A stretch of DNA of 64,000 nucleotides, taken from Aureisphaera sp963669405. Lineage in GTDB: Bacteria; Bacteroidota; Bacteroidia; Flavobacteriales; Flavobacteriaceae. Where the stretch lies: the NCBI GenBank assembly GCA_963669405.2, contig CAXXHF010000002.1, positions 1,984,001 to 2,048,000 on the forward strand. The letters are read 5' to 3'. The stretch's first letter is position 1, and each line of letters opens with the position of its first letter. Both the position numbers and the translations under genes were made by a program. Under the pieces are notes generated by a model. That model was given only the letters and a program-made list of their open reading frames with translations, did not search any database and was not told where the DNA came from. Shown here piece by piece: positions 1-9,048 of this stretch.

Positions 1-407
1 AGCTTATTACCGTACCACATGAGCCTCCGCATATCCGTACCAATCGTTATATCACCAAATCTGTTTGTTACCATGCTGCAACAATGGCTAATGAAATAGA
101 AGCAAAAGCCATTTGCACGCTTACAAATAGTGGATATACCGCTTTCCAGATTTCAGCTTGGCGCCCAGGAGCCCATATTTTGGTATACACTTCTAATAAA
201 CGAATTCTCTCTAGGTTAAATTTATTATGGGGCGTAAAAGCCTTTTATTATGACAAGTTTGTAAGTACGGATGAAACTGTGGAAGATGTGAACAGAATAG
301 CCCACGAAAAAGGATTTGTAGAAAAAGGAGATTACCTCATTAATCTTGCTGCCATGCCCATTGCAGATAAAGGTATGGTGAATACTTTACGGGTCTCCAA
401 AGTATAA
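1..407 (+). CDS. pyk: Pyruvate kinase, C-terminal part (5' end outside window)
   Basis: This is the C-terminal domain of pyruvate kinase, the enzyme that converts phosphoenolpyruvate and ADP to pyruvate and ATP. The open frame runs from base 3, without a start inside the window, to a TAA at 405-407, so the gene is cut by the window edge. An internal ATG at 84 is not the real start, because family-like sequence continues upstream of it. Visible family features are the segment from EAKAICTLTNSGYTAFQIS through RPGAHILVYTSN, the WGVKAFYYD stretch, and the closing pattern with MVNTLRVSKV, which matches the usual end of the family. Only about 135 residues are present. It converges on the next gene with a six-base gap. 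Confidence is high for the family; the N-terminal active site cannot be seen. Confidence 0.9.
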   Translation, partial: LITVPHEPPHIRTNRYITKSVCYHAATMANEIEAKAICTLTNSGYTAFQISAWRPGAHILVYTSNKRILSRLNLLWGVKAFYYDKFVSTDETVEDVNRIAHEKGFVEKGDYLINLAAMPIADKGMVNTLRVSKV

Positions 408-413
408 CTTCAT

Positions 414-1232
414 TCAAAGTTCTTTAGCTTTTTTCTGAATTGTACGAAGGGCTTTTTTAATAATGTATGCAGTTTCTTTGCTTGGAGAATTTTTTTTCCA
501 ACGATTGCAAACAGAAATCACCCATTCTGGCTGGGATTTACTAGCATCATTTAACCAATTCCCCACAGAATCCCGAACGTATTTGGAAGTGTCTGATTTC
601 AAAGGTTCTAAAAGTGGCAATCCTCTTTCAGGCTCTTTTTGAAAAGCTTGTATTTTCTTTACCCAGACTCCAACAGGACGGAGTGATTCTACAGCAAATC
701 TCCGAAGATTATCATCAGGTGAAGAAGTCCATTTTGAAAGTATGTTTATCGAGGTTTCCAAGTCTTGCGCCATACGCTCCTTAGTTGCAAAAATGACCAC
801 CTCCCGTACTCCAAAATGAGGATCAGCAGCATAGGGTTCCATGGCTTTTAGTAATGATGTAATATTATCGCAATGAAGACTTTGCGCCCAGCAGGTCCAA
901 CATCTAACAACATCAGATGGATGCGCCCTCAGTTCCTTGAAGAAGGAAGGCTTTTCAGTTAGAGAACCCAATGTTTGTCCAATAATTTTAGCGTTGTTAT
1001 TGGCTGAAGGCTTTTTTTGCACATGAACAGCCTCCGAAAATATAGGATACCAATTAGATTGTCCCATGGAGGCTAAAACTTTTTTGAGAAGCACTAATTG
1101 ATTGACCGATAACCATTCCATTAGGTTTTTAGTTTCGATCTTTCCAGTGTTTAGGTATTCGATCACTTCAGGATCGAGGTCTTTAAAGCTTCTAGCTCCT
1201 TTACGATGCGTTATGTGTTCTGGAATCATCAT
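414..1232 (-). CDS. DNA alkylation repair-like HEAT-repeat protein (AlkC/AlkD type)
   Basis: The protein is about 272 residues and made of helical HEAT-like repeats. Phrases such as HPSDVVRCWTCWA, DPHFGVREVVIFATKE, DDNLRRFAVESLRPVG and YVRDSVGNWLNDASKSQPEW are typical of the AlkC/AlkD-like DNA alkylation repair family. Members of that family wrap DNA and remove alkylated bases, though many homologues are untested. I place the start at the ATG at 1230-1232. The longer frame would begin with TTG at 1244, in poor context. The gene converges with pyk and is divergent from the DUF2652 gene. Whether this protein has glycosylase activity cannot be judged from the sequence, and a scaffold role is possible. 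Confidence 0.72.
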   Translation of the reverse strand: MMIPEHITHRKGARSFKDLDPEVIEYLNTGKIETKNLMEWLSVNQLVLLKKVLASMGQSNWYPIFSEAVHVQKKPSANNNAKIIGQTLGSLTEKPSFFKELRAHPSDVVRCWTCWAQSLHCDNITSLLKAMEPYAADPHFGVREVVIFATKERMAQDLETSINILSKWTSSPDDNLRRFAVESLRPVGVWVKKIQAFQKEPERGLPLLEPLKSDTSKYVRDSVGNWLNDASKSQPEWVISVCNRWKKNSPSKETAYIIKKALRTIQKKAKEL

Positions 1233-1316
1233 TCTAAAATACAATCATTCTTATAAAACTTTGTTAAGTATGGCATTAAATTAAGACTAAATGGGCAAGT
1301 CTACTTAACTTTCAAT

Positions 1317-2390
1317 ATGGCAAAATCACTACTCTTCATTCCTGACATTTCTGGATTCACTCATTTTGTACAAACCACGGAAGCAGAACACAGCCAACAT
1401 GTTATTTCAGAATTGTTGGAAGTCCTTATTTCAGCGAATACCCAAGACTTGCAATTGGCAGAGATTGAAGGGGATGCGCTTTTCTTTTATAAAGAAGATT
1501 ATATTCCATCTCAAGAAAAATTGTTGGCACAAGCAGAATCAATGTATACGGCATTTTACAGTCATCTAAAATTGTTGGAGAAGCACCGTATTTGCCCTTG
1601 CAATGCATGTGCTACGGCCCCACAATTACAGCTTAAGATCATTGCCCATGTTGGCGAACTTCAGTTTTTACAAGTACAAGACAATAGGAAACCCTTTGGA
1701 GAAGCTGTGATACAAGCTCATAGGTTATTAAAGAATTCTATTACAACAGACAACTATGTTCTTATTAGTAGCGAATTAGCAGAACTGACAGGAATGCCCA
1801 AAGAATATGAAAGTAAATTATTTCAGTTTAAAACAGGAGAAGACACCTATGACAAAAGAACCATTTCGTATTCCTTTGCCGAAATAAATACAGATCATTT
1901 AAAACTGAAATCCTTCGAAGAAGGCAAAAAGGTTTCCTTTTGTTGTCCTCCCAATCTAGATTTTGAAGAAACATTTGCAGTGAATTCAGAAAAATTACTA
2001 GAATTCATTACCAATTATAAATACCGTCATTTGTGGGCGGTGGGCGCTGAGAAGATTGAATGGAATGAAAATGAGATAACTCGTTTAGGAAGTGAACACA
2101 CATGTACAATTGGGGGTAAGCAACTTAACTTTAATGTTATAACCAAAGATGCTAAACCCAATGAAATAGTTTATGGAGAACTCACTACCAGTCCGCCACC
2201 TGTAGATGAACTGTATCAATTCTTCATCTTTGAACCAATTGCAGAAAACGAAACACGTGTAAGAGTAGAAGTTTATTGGAAAGCAAAGTCCCCTATTAAG
2301 AAATTAATGATTGCGTTATTTGTGAAGAAATCCTTTAGAAAGGGAATAAATACGTCATTAAATAAAATTAAAGAACTGGTTGAAGCATAG
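1317..2390 (+). CDS. DUF2652 protein: cyclase-like domain plus SRPBCC-like domain
   Basis: The protein has 357 residues and no signal peptide. Its N-terminal half resembles a class III nucleotide cyclase fold. LLFIPDISGFTHF (residues 5-17) carries the first metal-binding aspartate position, and AEIEGDALFFY (about 48-58) carries the second. A Cys-rich CPCNACA segment lies near residue 93. This arrangement is the DUF2652 family common in Bacteroidota. The C-terminal half, from about residue 210, looks like an SRPBCC/START-type ligand-binding domain (LLEFITNYKYRHLW and a following beta-rich region). Whether it makes cyclic nucleotide is unknown, because the substrate-specifying residues cannot be assigned with confidence. 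It is a single gene followed by a clear terminator. Confidence 0.75.
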   Translation: MAKSLLFIPDISGFTHFVQTTEAEHSQHVISELLEVLISANTQDLQLAEIEGDALFFYKEDYIPSQEKLLAQAESMYTAFYSHLKLLEKHRICPCNACATAPQLQLKIIAHVGELQFLQVQDNRKPFGEAVIQAHRLLKNSITTDNYVLISSELAELTGMPKEYESKLFQFKTGEDTYDKRTISYSFAEINTDHLKLKSFEEGKKVSFCCPPNLDFEETFAVNSEKLLEFITNYKYRHLWAVGAEKIEWNENEITRLGSEHTCTIGGKQLNFNVITKDAKPNEIVYGELTTSPPPVDELYQFFIFEPIAENETRVRVEVYWKAKSPIKKLMIALFVKKSFRKGINTSLNKIKELVEA

Positions 2391-2425
2391 AAAAACCCTT
2401 ATCCAAATGGGTAAGGGTTTTGTTT
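2391..2425 (+). terminator. Intrinsic terminator after the DUF2652 gene
   Basis: There is a 10-bp inverted repeat, AAAACCCTTA (2392-2401) and TAAGGGTTTT (2412-2421), separated by a 10-base loop. The 3' arm runs into a T-rich tail. It lies directly after the TAG of the DUF2652 gene and before the convergent SH3 lipoprotein gene. The A run on the left arm means it could work in both directions. Confidence 0.8.
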
Positions 2426-2441
2426 AGGTAAGTCTTATGAT

Positions 2442-3248
2442 TTATTTTACTTCTTCGGTCTTCGAAATTTTCATGCCACCTTCCACAGCTTCTATCGTTA
2501 CCTTACTATCAAATTTGGCAGAACCATATACATATTCAATCTTTTCTAGTTTGTTATCATTACGGTTAACTTCTAACTGACTAATCCAAACTCCTTTTTT
2601 GGGCTTTCCATCAAATAAGGTCTCAGAATTTTTTCCTTTAGGGTTGGGGAATACAAATTCTTTTGGAAAATCGAATAATTTTTGGGCTGTAAAGAAAGCT
2701 TCATGCCATTGAGCTCCCGGCATTCTGATACTTTCGGTATTGGAAGGATTACTGGCAGTACCACCCTTTGTTTCTGTATAAATTACATCTGGGAATAAAG
2801 CCTTCAATTCACTGGCGTATCCTTTGGCGGTGATATCGCGTTCTGGAGGGAAGTATTTGGATAAGTACCCATTAAAGGCAAATCCTTTTTTATGATTAAA
2901 TTCTACTTCATCCATTCCACCTTTGATTCCCTTTACATTCATCGTGGCATTTTTTTCGGTAGAGACTACCTTCACTTTAGTTCCGTAGGGCATACGGGCC
3001 AATTTATCGCTGTGCAAGTTTCCATATTCTCGTAAGGTGAGTCCGCTAGAGGCAGTAACATATAAAAACTGCACTTCGGTTTCTGCATTCATTTCTGAAG
3101 AAGAAGCCATGGCAATTTCATGAGAAGGGATTTCTGAAACTTCTGTTTCGGTTTTGGGAGTGTCAAGATCGGTTTTGGATTCGTTTTTACATGAAAAGAA
3201 TACAGAAGTAAAAACGGCTGCGGTACAAATTAAAACTACTTTTTTCAT
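2442..3248 (-). CDS. SH3-domain lipoprotein
   Basis: This is a 268-residue predicted lipoprotein. The signal peptide ends in the lipobox SVFFSC with Cys20 as the lipidation site, followed by an acidic and Ser/Thr-rich spacer. Residues about 60-120 look like a bacterial SH3 domain: VTASSGLTLREYGNLHSDKL, then a strand with PYGTKVKVVS. Such domains often bind cell wall or peptides in the envelope. The C-terminal half has no family I recognise; it contains aromatic and charged strands and may be a small beta domain. The gene stands alone and converges on DUF2652. An ATG start at 3248 agrees with the signal peptide. Confidence 0.75.
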   Translation of the reverse strand: MKKVVLICTAAVFTSVFFSCKNESKTDLDTPKTETEVSEIPSHEIAMASSSEMNAETEVQFLYVTASSGLTLREYGNLHSDKLARMPYGTKVKVVSTEKNATMNVKGIKGGMDEVEFNHKKGFAFNGYLSKYFPPERDITAKGYASELKALFPDVIYTETKGGTASNPSNTESIRMPGAQWHEAFFTAQKLFDFPKEFVFPNPKGKNSETLFDGKPKKGVWISQLEVNRNDNKLEKIEYVYGSAKFDSKVTIEAVEGGMKISKTEEVK

Positions 3249-3307
3249 AATTGATAGATTTTAGAGTTAATAAAATTCAGATTCAAAAAGTAGTTTGCTT
3301 ACATAGG

Positions 3308-4414
3308 CTAAAAGTCTAATTTTAATTGTACATCAATACTATTCTCAGGAGGGGGTTTCTTTTCCTTTTTGTCCTCATTGTTGAGATTTGATAAGCTAAT
3401 TCCCAACAAGCGTACCGAATTTTTCATTCCTTCCTGAAATAACAAATCTTTAACAGTCTCCATAATCAACTCCTTGCTCGAAATATAAAGCGGAAGCGTC
3501 TTGGACCTTGTTTGTAACGTAAAATCACTGTATTTAATTTTAAGTGTTACTGTTCTTCCAGCAACTTTACTTTTTTGTAGCCTACGTTCCACCTCGTTAG
3601 CAATCTCACCCAAACGCTCCAACATATAGATTTCTGAAGAAATATTTTCTGAAAAAGTACGCTCCGCTGCCAAAGATTTACGAGTATGATCTGATTGTAC
3701 TTTACTATGTTGAATTCCGCGAACAATATGGTAATAATACCCTCCGCTTTTCCCGAAATGCTCCTGAAGATATTCTATGGATTTAGCTTTTAGGTCCTTT
3801 CCGGTAAAAATACCATGGAGATACATTTTTTCTTTCATCACTTTCCCCACGCCATAGAATTTTTTAATATCCAACAGTTCCAAAAATTCGATGACTTCTT
3901 CTGGAGGCACCGTTTTCTGCCCATTGGGTTTATTAATGTCACTGGCTACTTTGGCGATGAATTTATTAATAGAAATTCCAGCTGAGGCATTCAATCCTGT
4001 TTGTTGTTTTATTTTACCACGTATTTCTTGAGCAATCAAAGTTGCACTCGGATTCCCTTTTTTGTTTTCAGTTACGTCCAAATAAGCTTCATCCAAAGAA
4101 AGCGGTTGCACCAAATCGGTATACTCTAAGAAGATTTTCCGAATTTGTTTTGAAAGCTCAGTATAGCGATCAAAATGAGCTCTTACAAAGATAAGTTCTG
4201 GACAAAGTTTTTTGGCCAACACACTGCTCATGGCAGATCGTACCCCAAACTTTCGAGCTTCATAACTAGCAGCACTCACCACACCCCTTTTACTGCTTCC
4301 TCCTACAGCAATGGGTTTTCCACGTAAACTAGGATCATCCAACTGCTCTACAGAAGCATAAAAAGCGTCCATGTCTACATGAATGATTTTACGTATTGGA
4401 AAGGTGGGTTCCAT
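3308..4414 (-). CDS. dinB: DNA polymerase IV (Y-family translesion polymerase)
   Basis: The 368-residue protein carries the hallmarks of DinB. HVDMDAFYASVEQ gives the metal-binding Asp14 and the steric-gate Phe18. SLDEAYLD holds the catalytic pair Asp108-Glu109. The helix-hairpin-helix region follows (IKKFYGVGKVMKEKMYLHGI), then the little-finger domain. The extreme C terminus, VQLKLDF, fits a beta-clamp binding peptide. Length is normal for the family. The enzyme extends primers past damaged template bases. Its start is divergent from the VOC gene across a 28-base gap, so the two promoters must be close together or overlap. I do not see a LexA box. Confidence 0.95.
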   Translation of the reverse strand: MEPTFPIRKIIHVDMDAFYASVEQLDDPSLRGKPIAVGGSSKRGVVSAASYEARKFGVRSAMSSVLAKKLCPELIFVRAHFDRYTELSKQIRKIFLEYTDLVQPLSLDEAYLDVTENKKGNPSATLIAQEIRGKIKQQTGLNASAGISINKFIAKVASDINKPNGQKTVPPEEVIEFLELLDIKKFYGVGKVMKEKMYLHGIFTGKDLKAKSIEYLQEHFGKSGGYYYHIVRGIQHSKVQSDHTRKSLAAERTFSENISSEIYMLERLGEIANEVERRLQKSKVAGRTVTLKIKYSDFTLQTRSKTLPLYISSKELIMETVKDLLFQEGMKNSVRLLGISLSNLNNEDKKEKKPPPENSIDVQLKLDF

Positions 4415-4442
4415 ACTGTAAATTTACTATCTTTAATATATA

Positions 4443-4823
4443 ATGAACCTGAATCAAGTTACCGTTCCATCTCGAGATGTTCTAAAAGCTATTTCTTTTT
4501 ATCAAAAACTAGGGTTAAAACTCATTGTGCATACGCATGATCGTTATGCCCGTTTCGAGTGCCCTCAAGGAGATAGTACCTTTTCCATTCATTATGTAGA
4601 AGAATTGCCCAAGGATGGAATTTGGGTATATTTTGAAGTAAACAATGTAGCTGAAAAAGTAAATGAGCTTATAGAAAAGGGAATTGTATTTGACACGGAA
4701 GTTCAAAATCAATCTTGGCTTTGGACTGAAGTACGATTGAAAGACCTTGACGGGAACAAGATCATTATTTATCATGCAGGTGACAATCGTAAAAGTCCAC
4801 CTTGGCGTATCTTAGAGGCATGA
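4443..4823 (+). CDS. VOC-superfamily (glyoxalase-like) protein
   Basis: This is a 126-residue single-domain protein of the vicinal oxygen chelate fold. VPSRDVLKAISFYQKLGLKL at the N terminus and LKDLDGNKIIIYHAGDN near the C terminus are the usual beginning and end of the glyoxalase/bleomycin-resistance/dioxygenase family. The reaction is unknown. It is the first gene of a three-gene set, and its TGA overlaps the ATG of the CYTH gene. Confidence 0.8.
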   Translation: MNLNQVTVPSRDVLKAISFYQKLGLKLIVHTHDRYARFECPQGDSTFSIHYVEELPKDGIWVYFEVNNVAEKVNELIEKGIVFDTEVQNQSWLWTEVRLKDLDGNKIIIYHAGDNRKSPPWRILEA

Positions 4824-5299
4824 TGGAAATAGAACGAAAGTTTTTAGTGAAGTCTGATGCCTTCAAAGAAGAAGCCAATTCCCAAACCCGAATTGTACAA
4901 GGATTCCTAAACACTCATCCAGAGCGGACCGTGCGTGCTCGAATTAAAGGAGACAAAGCTTTTCTTACTGTTAAAGGAAAATCGAATGATACCGGAACTT
5001 CCAGATTTGAATGGGAAAAGGAGATTGCAGTTGCAGAGGCCGAAGTACTCATTCCACTTTGTGAAAAAGGGATTATTGAGAAGGTGCGTTATGAAGTGAA
5101 AGTGAAAAACCATATTTTTGAAATTGATGAATTCTTTGGTGACAATGCTGGTTTGGTCATTGCTGAGGTAGAATTGACCCAAGAAGATGAAGTGTTTTCC
5201 AAACCTGAATGGTTAGGAAAAGAGGTTACGGGAGAAATTCGTTATTATAATTCACAACTTAGTAAACAACCATACACACAATGGAAAAACAAAGACTAA
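4820..5299 (+). CDS. CYTH-domain (triphosphate tunnel) protein
   Basis: This is a small CYTH protein of about 159 residues. It opens with MEIERKFLV, the ExExK signature that binds metal and triphosphate at the entrance of the tunnel. Alternating Arg/Lys/Glu strands follow (RTVRARIKGDKAFLTVKG, EWEKEI, YEVKVKNHIFEIDEFFG, LVIAEVEL), which is the pattern of class IV adenylate cyclase and inorganic triphosphatase relatives. Small bacterial members usually hydrolyse tripolyphosphate; that is inference here. The start is the ATG at 4820, in an ATGA overlap with the VOC stop; a second ATG follows at 4823. A TTG at 4802 would add residues not expected in the family. It overlaps the YciI gene by 19 bases. 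Confidence 0.88.
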   Translation: MMEIERKFLVKSDAFKEEANSQTRIVQGFLNTHPERTVRARIKGDKAFLTVKGKSNDTGTSRFEWEKEIAVAEAEVLIPLCEKGIIEKVRYEVKVKNHIFEIDEFFGDNAGLVIAEVELTQEDEVFSKPEWLGKEVTGEIRYYNSQLSKQPYTQWKNKD

Positions 5300-5841
5300 A
5301 TGCAAAACTATTAATGCGTTATCTAATGGCATTTCTATTAGTAATAACCATAATAAGTTGCAAGGATAATGGAAAGCATGATGATCACAACCATCATAGT
5401 AATGAGGACCATGAGGTTGAGCACATAGAACATGAAATGGAACTTAAAACCAAGTCCGTGACTGAGGAAATTAAGGAATTAAGAGATGCTGGTTTCGAGA
5501 TTTTCGAATATATGGATGAAAAAACGGGCGACACAGTAATCATGCAGAAATACTTCATGGCTTTCCTAAAAAGGGGCCCAAATAGATCACAATCCAAAGA
5601 AGAAGCCGATAGCCTTCAGGCGTTACATATGGAGCACCTAGGAAATATGTACTACAGCGGCTATGCAGATATTTCTGGTCCGTTTGGTGATAAAGGAGAT
5701 CTTCGAGGTATCACTATTTACAATGTACCTACAATGCAAATGGCCGATAGTTTAGCAAATATGGATCCTTCTGTGAAAGCAGGACGTTTGGAGATCGAAA
5801 TTAAACCTTGGTGGGCTGGAAAAGGATTTCCCCTACGATAG
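5281..5841 (+). CDS. His-rich lipoprotein with a YciI-like domain
   Basis: The protein has 186 residues. A hydrophobic segment ending in ITIISC (Cys27) is a lipobox, so it is probably an envelope lipoprotein. Directly after the Cys comes a His/Asp/Glu-rich stretch (HDDHNHHSNEDHEVEHIEHE), which looks able to bind metal. The C-terminal part is YCII-like: YFMAFLKRGPNRSQS, then HMEHLGNMYYSGYADISGP, GDLRGITIYN and DPSVKAGRLEIEIKPWW. YciI domains are normally cytoplasmic and of unclear function, so a lipid-anchored copy is less usual. It is the last gene of the VOC-CYTH set and overlaps the convergent cutC gene by nine bases. An internal ATG at 5314 is another possible start. Confidence 0.78.
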   Translation: MEKQRLNAKLLMRYLMAFLLVITIISCKDNGKHDDHNHHSNEDHEVEHIEHEMELKTKSVTEEIKELRDAGFEIFEYMDEKTGDTVIMQKYFMAFLKRGPNRSQSKEEADSLQALHMEHLGNMYYSGYADISGPFGDKGDLRGITIYNVPTMQMADSLANMDPSVKAGRLEIEIKPWWAGKGFPLR

Positions 5842-6537
5842 GGCTTCAAGAATTTTTTTGATTTCTTCAGGGTTTGAGTTACCTGTGCTTTGTGATTGCA
5901 TTAGATCATCTAATGAAGCTTGCACTCCTTTTTTTGTAGTTGCTGAAGTATGAACCATTTGGAACTCTGCGTCTTTAAATAGAAAAGCATTTTGAGAAGT
6001 AATGCCTCCTCCAGGCATAATCTGAATTTGCCCATTACTTATTTCTTGGAATTTTTGGAGTATAGGAAGGCCTTCTTCAGCTGTAGCTTTGGTGCCAGAG
6101 CTCAGAACACGGGTTATCCCCATGAGGATTATTTCCCTAAGAAGTTGCTGTGGCTTCCTTGCCACATCAATTGCGCGGTGAAATGTGAATTCCATACCAC
6201 GAGCCGCTTCTATAAGGCGTTGTGTTCCTTGATGATCCAACTTGCCTTCTGAAGTCAGCGTTCCACTAACCACTCCATTACACCCCATTTCTTTACAGAA
6301 AGCAATGTCCTTTTCCATTTGCTGAAGCTCATCTTCATCATAACAAAAATTCCCACCTCGGGGTCTAATTAAAACATGGGTCTCGATGGTAAGGAGGGAT
6401 CGTACTTTTTCTATAAGGGTATACGAGGGGGTAATTCCTCCAATAGAGAGATCCTCGCAAAGCTCAATACGATGAGCTCCTGCCTCCTGAGCAGTTTTTG
6501 CACTTTCAAAACTGTTAGCACATATTTCAAGAATCAT
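5833..6537 (-). CDS. cutC: CutC family protein (copper homeostasis)
   Basis: This 234-residue TIM-barrel protein is of the CutC family. MILEICANSFESAKTAQEAG and ELCEDLSIGGITPSY open the barrel. IRPRGGNFCYDEDE and MPGGGITSQN are further family signatures. CutC has been linked to copper tolerance, but its biochemical role remains unclear. The ATG shares a base with the stop of the upstream GH20 gene (TAATG), so the two are probably translationally coupled. The 3' end overlaps the convergent YciI lipoprotein gene. Confidence 0.9.
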   Translation of the reverse strand: MILEICANSFESAKTAQEAGAHRIELCEDLSIGGITPSYTLIEKVRSLLTIETHVLIRPRGGNFCYDEDELQQMEKDIAFCKEMGCNGVVSGTLTSEGKLDHQGTQRLIEAARGMEFTFHRAIDVARKPQQLLREIILMGITRVLSSGTKATAEEGLPILQKFQEISNGQIQIMPGGGITSQNAFLFKDAEFQMVHTSATTKKGVQASLDDLMQSQSTGNSNPEEIKKILEALS

Positions 6538-8843
6538 TATTCAACAATTATTTCATCAATAAAGGTCCAGGCCTTGTTTCCTTCACCCTGTTTCCCTTTC
6601 GGAATCATTCCAAAATTTGGAACTTTTAGGATTAAAGTTCCATAATAATTAGAAGGTTTTTCCAGTAAAGTCAGTTCATAAAAATAGAGATTCCCTTTTT
6701 CTGTTAATTGAGATTGGAATGGAACTTTTACCGGGGTATTACCATCATTTGTAGCCCATAACTCAATCTCTTTTGGGCTATAAATCCATTGTCCTGGAGC
6801 ATGAAAGAAACGTGTGTAGACTTTGGAAACCTCCTTAGTGTGTTTTAGATCAATTGAAATTTCCAGGTCATCACCCCAAAATCCTAACCATTCTTTATCC
6901 CCATAACGGGTGTTACTTCCAGAAATGCCATTGATCAAAGCTTCCTTATCACCTGCACTATAAGCAGCATGAGGAGGAACATTTAAAGAAATAGTGCTTT
7001 CCACTCCTTTGTGATATCGAATCCTTGTTGTATGAACCCTTGCATGGGCAGTATCACTAAGTATTACAGATGCTTTAATCTCTGTGTTTTCAGTAATTGG
7101 AATGGGTTGGGAGTAACGTATTGTTTCCTTTTCAGAATTCAGGGAATACCCTATTTGTTTTTTTGGCAACGAAGTTTTTAGGGTATAAAAAATACTATCA
7201 TTGCGTTTTATGACTTCTCCAGTTACATCGTATAAATGATTGGCGTAGTTAATACCCAAAGCATCCATTCTGGGAAGAAATTCTTCCACACGGGAAAGGA
7301 ATCCCGGATAGTCTTTTTCTATGTCTTCCGTAGGTCCTGACCAAACAACTTCACTCATGGCCAACATACGGGGAAATGCCATGTACTCCACCTGTTCTTC
7401 AGTAGGCATGTATTCTGTCCAGACATTGCCTTGAGCTCCCAGGACAAATCTACTTTCTTCATTGGTTAATTCTTTTGGGATAGGATTAAACCCATAGACT
7501 TTTTTAAGGGGTAAAAAACCACCAATAGCTAGAGGTTCGTCACTATGGTCAGCTTGGTAGTAATCAAAATACGAATGAGATGTGGGCGTAAGAATTACAT
7601 CATGTCCTTCCTTGGCTGCAGAAACAGCACCTTGAGTACCTCGCCAAGACATTACGGTAGCGTTAGGAGCCAATCCACCTTCCAAAATTTCATCCCATCC
7701 AATGATTTTTTTACCCTTGCTGTTTACAAAGGTTTCTATTTCTTTGATGAAATAGCTCTGTAATTCGTGTTCGTCTTTCAATCCTAACTCCTTGATGAGT
7801 TGTTGACAATCATCACAGTTTTTCCAATGAGATTTGGGTGCTTCATCTCCGCCAATATGAATGTATTCTCCGGGAAACAATTCCATGACTTCAGAAAGAA
7901 CGTTCTTTAGGAAAGTGAAAGTCTCTTCCTTAGGACAATAAACATTTTCAAAGACACCCCATTTGGTAGCAACAGGAACTTGTTCGCCAGTACAACCTAG
8001 TTCAGGATAGGCACTAATTGCAGCTTGGGCATGTCCAGGCATTTCAATTTCTGGAATGATGGTAACGTTATGAGCCTTTGCAAAAGCCACTACTTCTTTT
8101 ATATCTTCCTGCGTATAGTATCCGCCATATCGTTTGCCATCGAATTGCTGTGGAGTATCATTGTAATGCCCCATTAATGTTTCTTCTCGATAAGCACCAT
8201 GTTTAATAAGATTGGGATATTGCAATATTTCAATTCTCCAACCTTGATCTTCCGTAAGGTGCCAATGGAAATAGTTCATTTTTAGCATGGATAGATAGGA
8301 AATATACTCTTTAATGAATTCCTTATCGAAGAAATGACGGCCTACGTCTAAATGCATACCACGATAGCGGAAAGCTGGAGCATCTTTAATGGAAAGTGTA
8401 GGAATCTTAAATAGCATGAGGTCACTACGTGTGGTAGCTTCTAAGTAATCCGGTAATAGTTGGCGGAGGGTTTGCATGGCATAAAAAGCCCCACTGGGAT
8501 CACTTGCTTTAATATGTATTTTTTCTTCAGAAATTGTCATTTCGTATCCTTCATTGGGAACCCCATCACTTTTTTCAATCACGATGGTAGCTTGATCTTT
8601 TGTAACTTCTTTGGGTGACCACCCTACATTTTCTTCAATGTACTTTCTTAGAAAATGGGAAGCAATTTTAAATTCAGATTCCGTAAAAATGGTGGTACTT
8701 CCATCAAAAACAAAAACCCCATCGTGGTACTGGAGTTCCTGGGGTTCTGGAATAATTGACCGTTTAGATATAGTGTCATTATCTAGCTGGGAACAGGAAA
8801 TAGAAAGGATGCTAAGAAGACAAATCCAAAAAAAATACTTCAT
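6537..8843 (-). CDS. Beta-N-acetylhexosaminidase, GH20, lipoprotein
   Basis: The protein has 768 residues with an N-terminal lipoprotein signal (ILSISC, Cys17). A GH20b-type N-terminal domain (SIIPEPQELQYHDGVF) is followed by the catalytic TIM barrel, with FRYRGMHLDVGRHF, HWHLTEDQGWRIEI and the catalytic Asp-Glu pair in HIGGDEAPKSHW (about residue 332). After the barrel come a chitobiase-C-like strand region and a discoidin-like terminal region. The family removes terminal N-acetylglucosamine or N-acetylgalactosamine from chitin fragments, peptidoglycan pieces or glycans. It is lipid-anchored, so probably periplasmic or on the cell surface. It is coupled with cutC downstream. No TonB receptor/SusD pair is nearby, so it is not part of a full polysaccharide utilisation locus in this window. 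Confidence 0.93.
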   Translation of the reverse strand: MKYFFWICLLSILSISCSQLDNDTISKRSIIPEPQELQYHDGVFVFDGSTTIFTESEFKIASHFLRKYIEENVGWSPKEVTKDQATIVIEKSDGVPNEGYEMTISEEKIHIKASDPSGAFYAMQTLRQLLPDYLEATTRSDLMLFKIPTLSIKDAPAFRYRGMHLDVGRHFFDKEFIKEYISYLSMLKMNYFHWHLTEDQGWRIEILQYPNLIKHGAYREETLMGHYNDTPQQFDGKRYGGYYTQEDIKEVVAFAKAHNVTIIPEIEMPGHAQAAISAYPELGCTGEQVPVATKWGVFENVYCPKEETFTFLKNVLSEVMELFPGEYIHIGGDEAPKSHWKNCDDCQQLIKELGLKDEHELQSYFIKEIETFVNSKGKKIIGWDEILEGGLAPNATVMSWRGTQGAVSAAKEGHDVILTPTSHSYFDYYQADHSDEPLAIGGFLPLKKVYGFNPIPKELTNEESRFVLGAQGNVWTEYMPTEEQVEYMAFPRMLAMSEVVWSGPTEDIEKDYPGFLSRVEEFLPRMDALGINYANHLYDVTGEVIKRNDSIFYTLKTSLPKKQIGYSLNSEKETIRYSQPIPITENTEIKASVILSDTAHARVHTTRIRYHKGVESTISLNVPPHAAYSAGDKEALINGISGSNTRYGDKEWLGFWGDDLEISIDLKHTKEVSKVYTRFFHAPGQWIYSPKEIELWATNDGNTPVKVPFQSQLTEKGNLYFYELTLLEKPSNYYGTLILKVPNFGMIPKGKQGEGNKAWTFIDEIIVE

Positions 8844-8943
8844 AACGAATGGTTTTCACGAAAATATGAAATTTACACCTAAGGCTTAAAAATCATGGGG
8901 CTCTGTATATAAATTCTTGTTGTGATTTTTCATTTTATCGAAT

Positions 8944-8978
8944 TTTTCTGCATAAGTATTTCAAAGTTTGTACATTTA
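8944..8978 (+). promoter_or_regulatory. Possible promoter of the P450/DyP operon
   Basis: The gap 8844-9048 separates the divergent GH20 gene and the five-gene operon. It holds TACATTTA at 8971-8978, one base from the Bacteroidota -7 consensus TAnnTTTG, about 70 bases before the first ATG. The -33 region is weak (TTCTG near 8946-8950). It is the best candidate in the gap but is not certain. Confidence 0.35.
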
Positions 8979-9048
8979 GGATTCGGATTTCCATTTCTTT
9001 TTCCCCTATTTAAAAAGTGGTCATCCTTCAAGAGCTAACCTATTTATC

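Noticed and set aside
84..407. A complete small gene starting at the ATG at 84
   Set aside because: The pyruvate kinase similarity continues upstream in the same frame to base 3, so this is the end of a longer gene.
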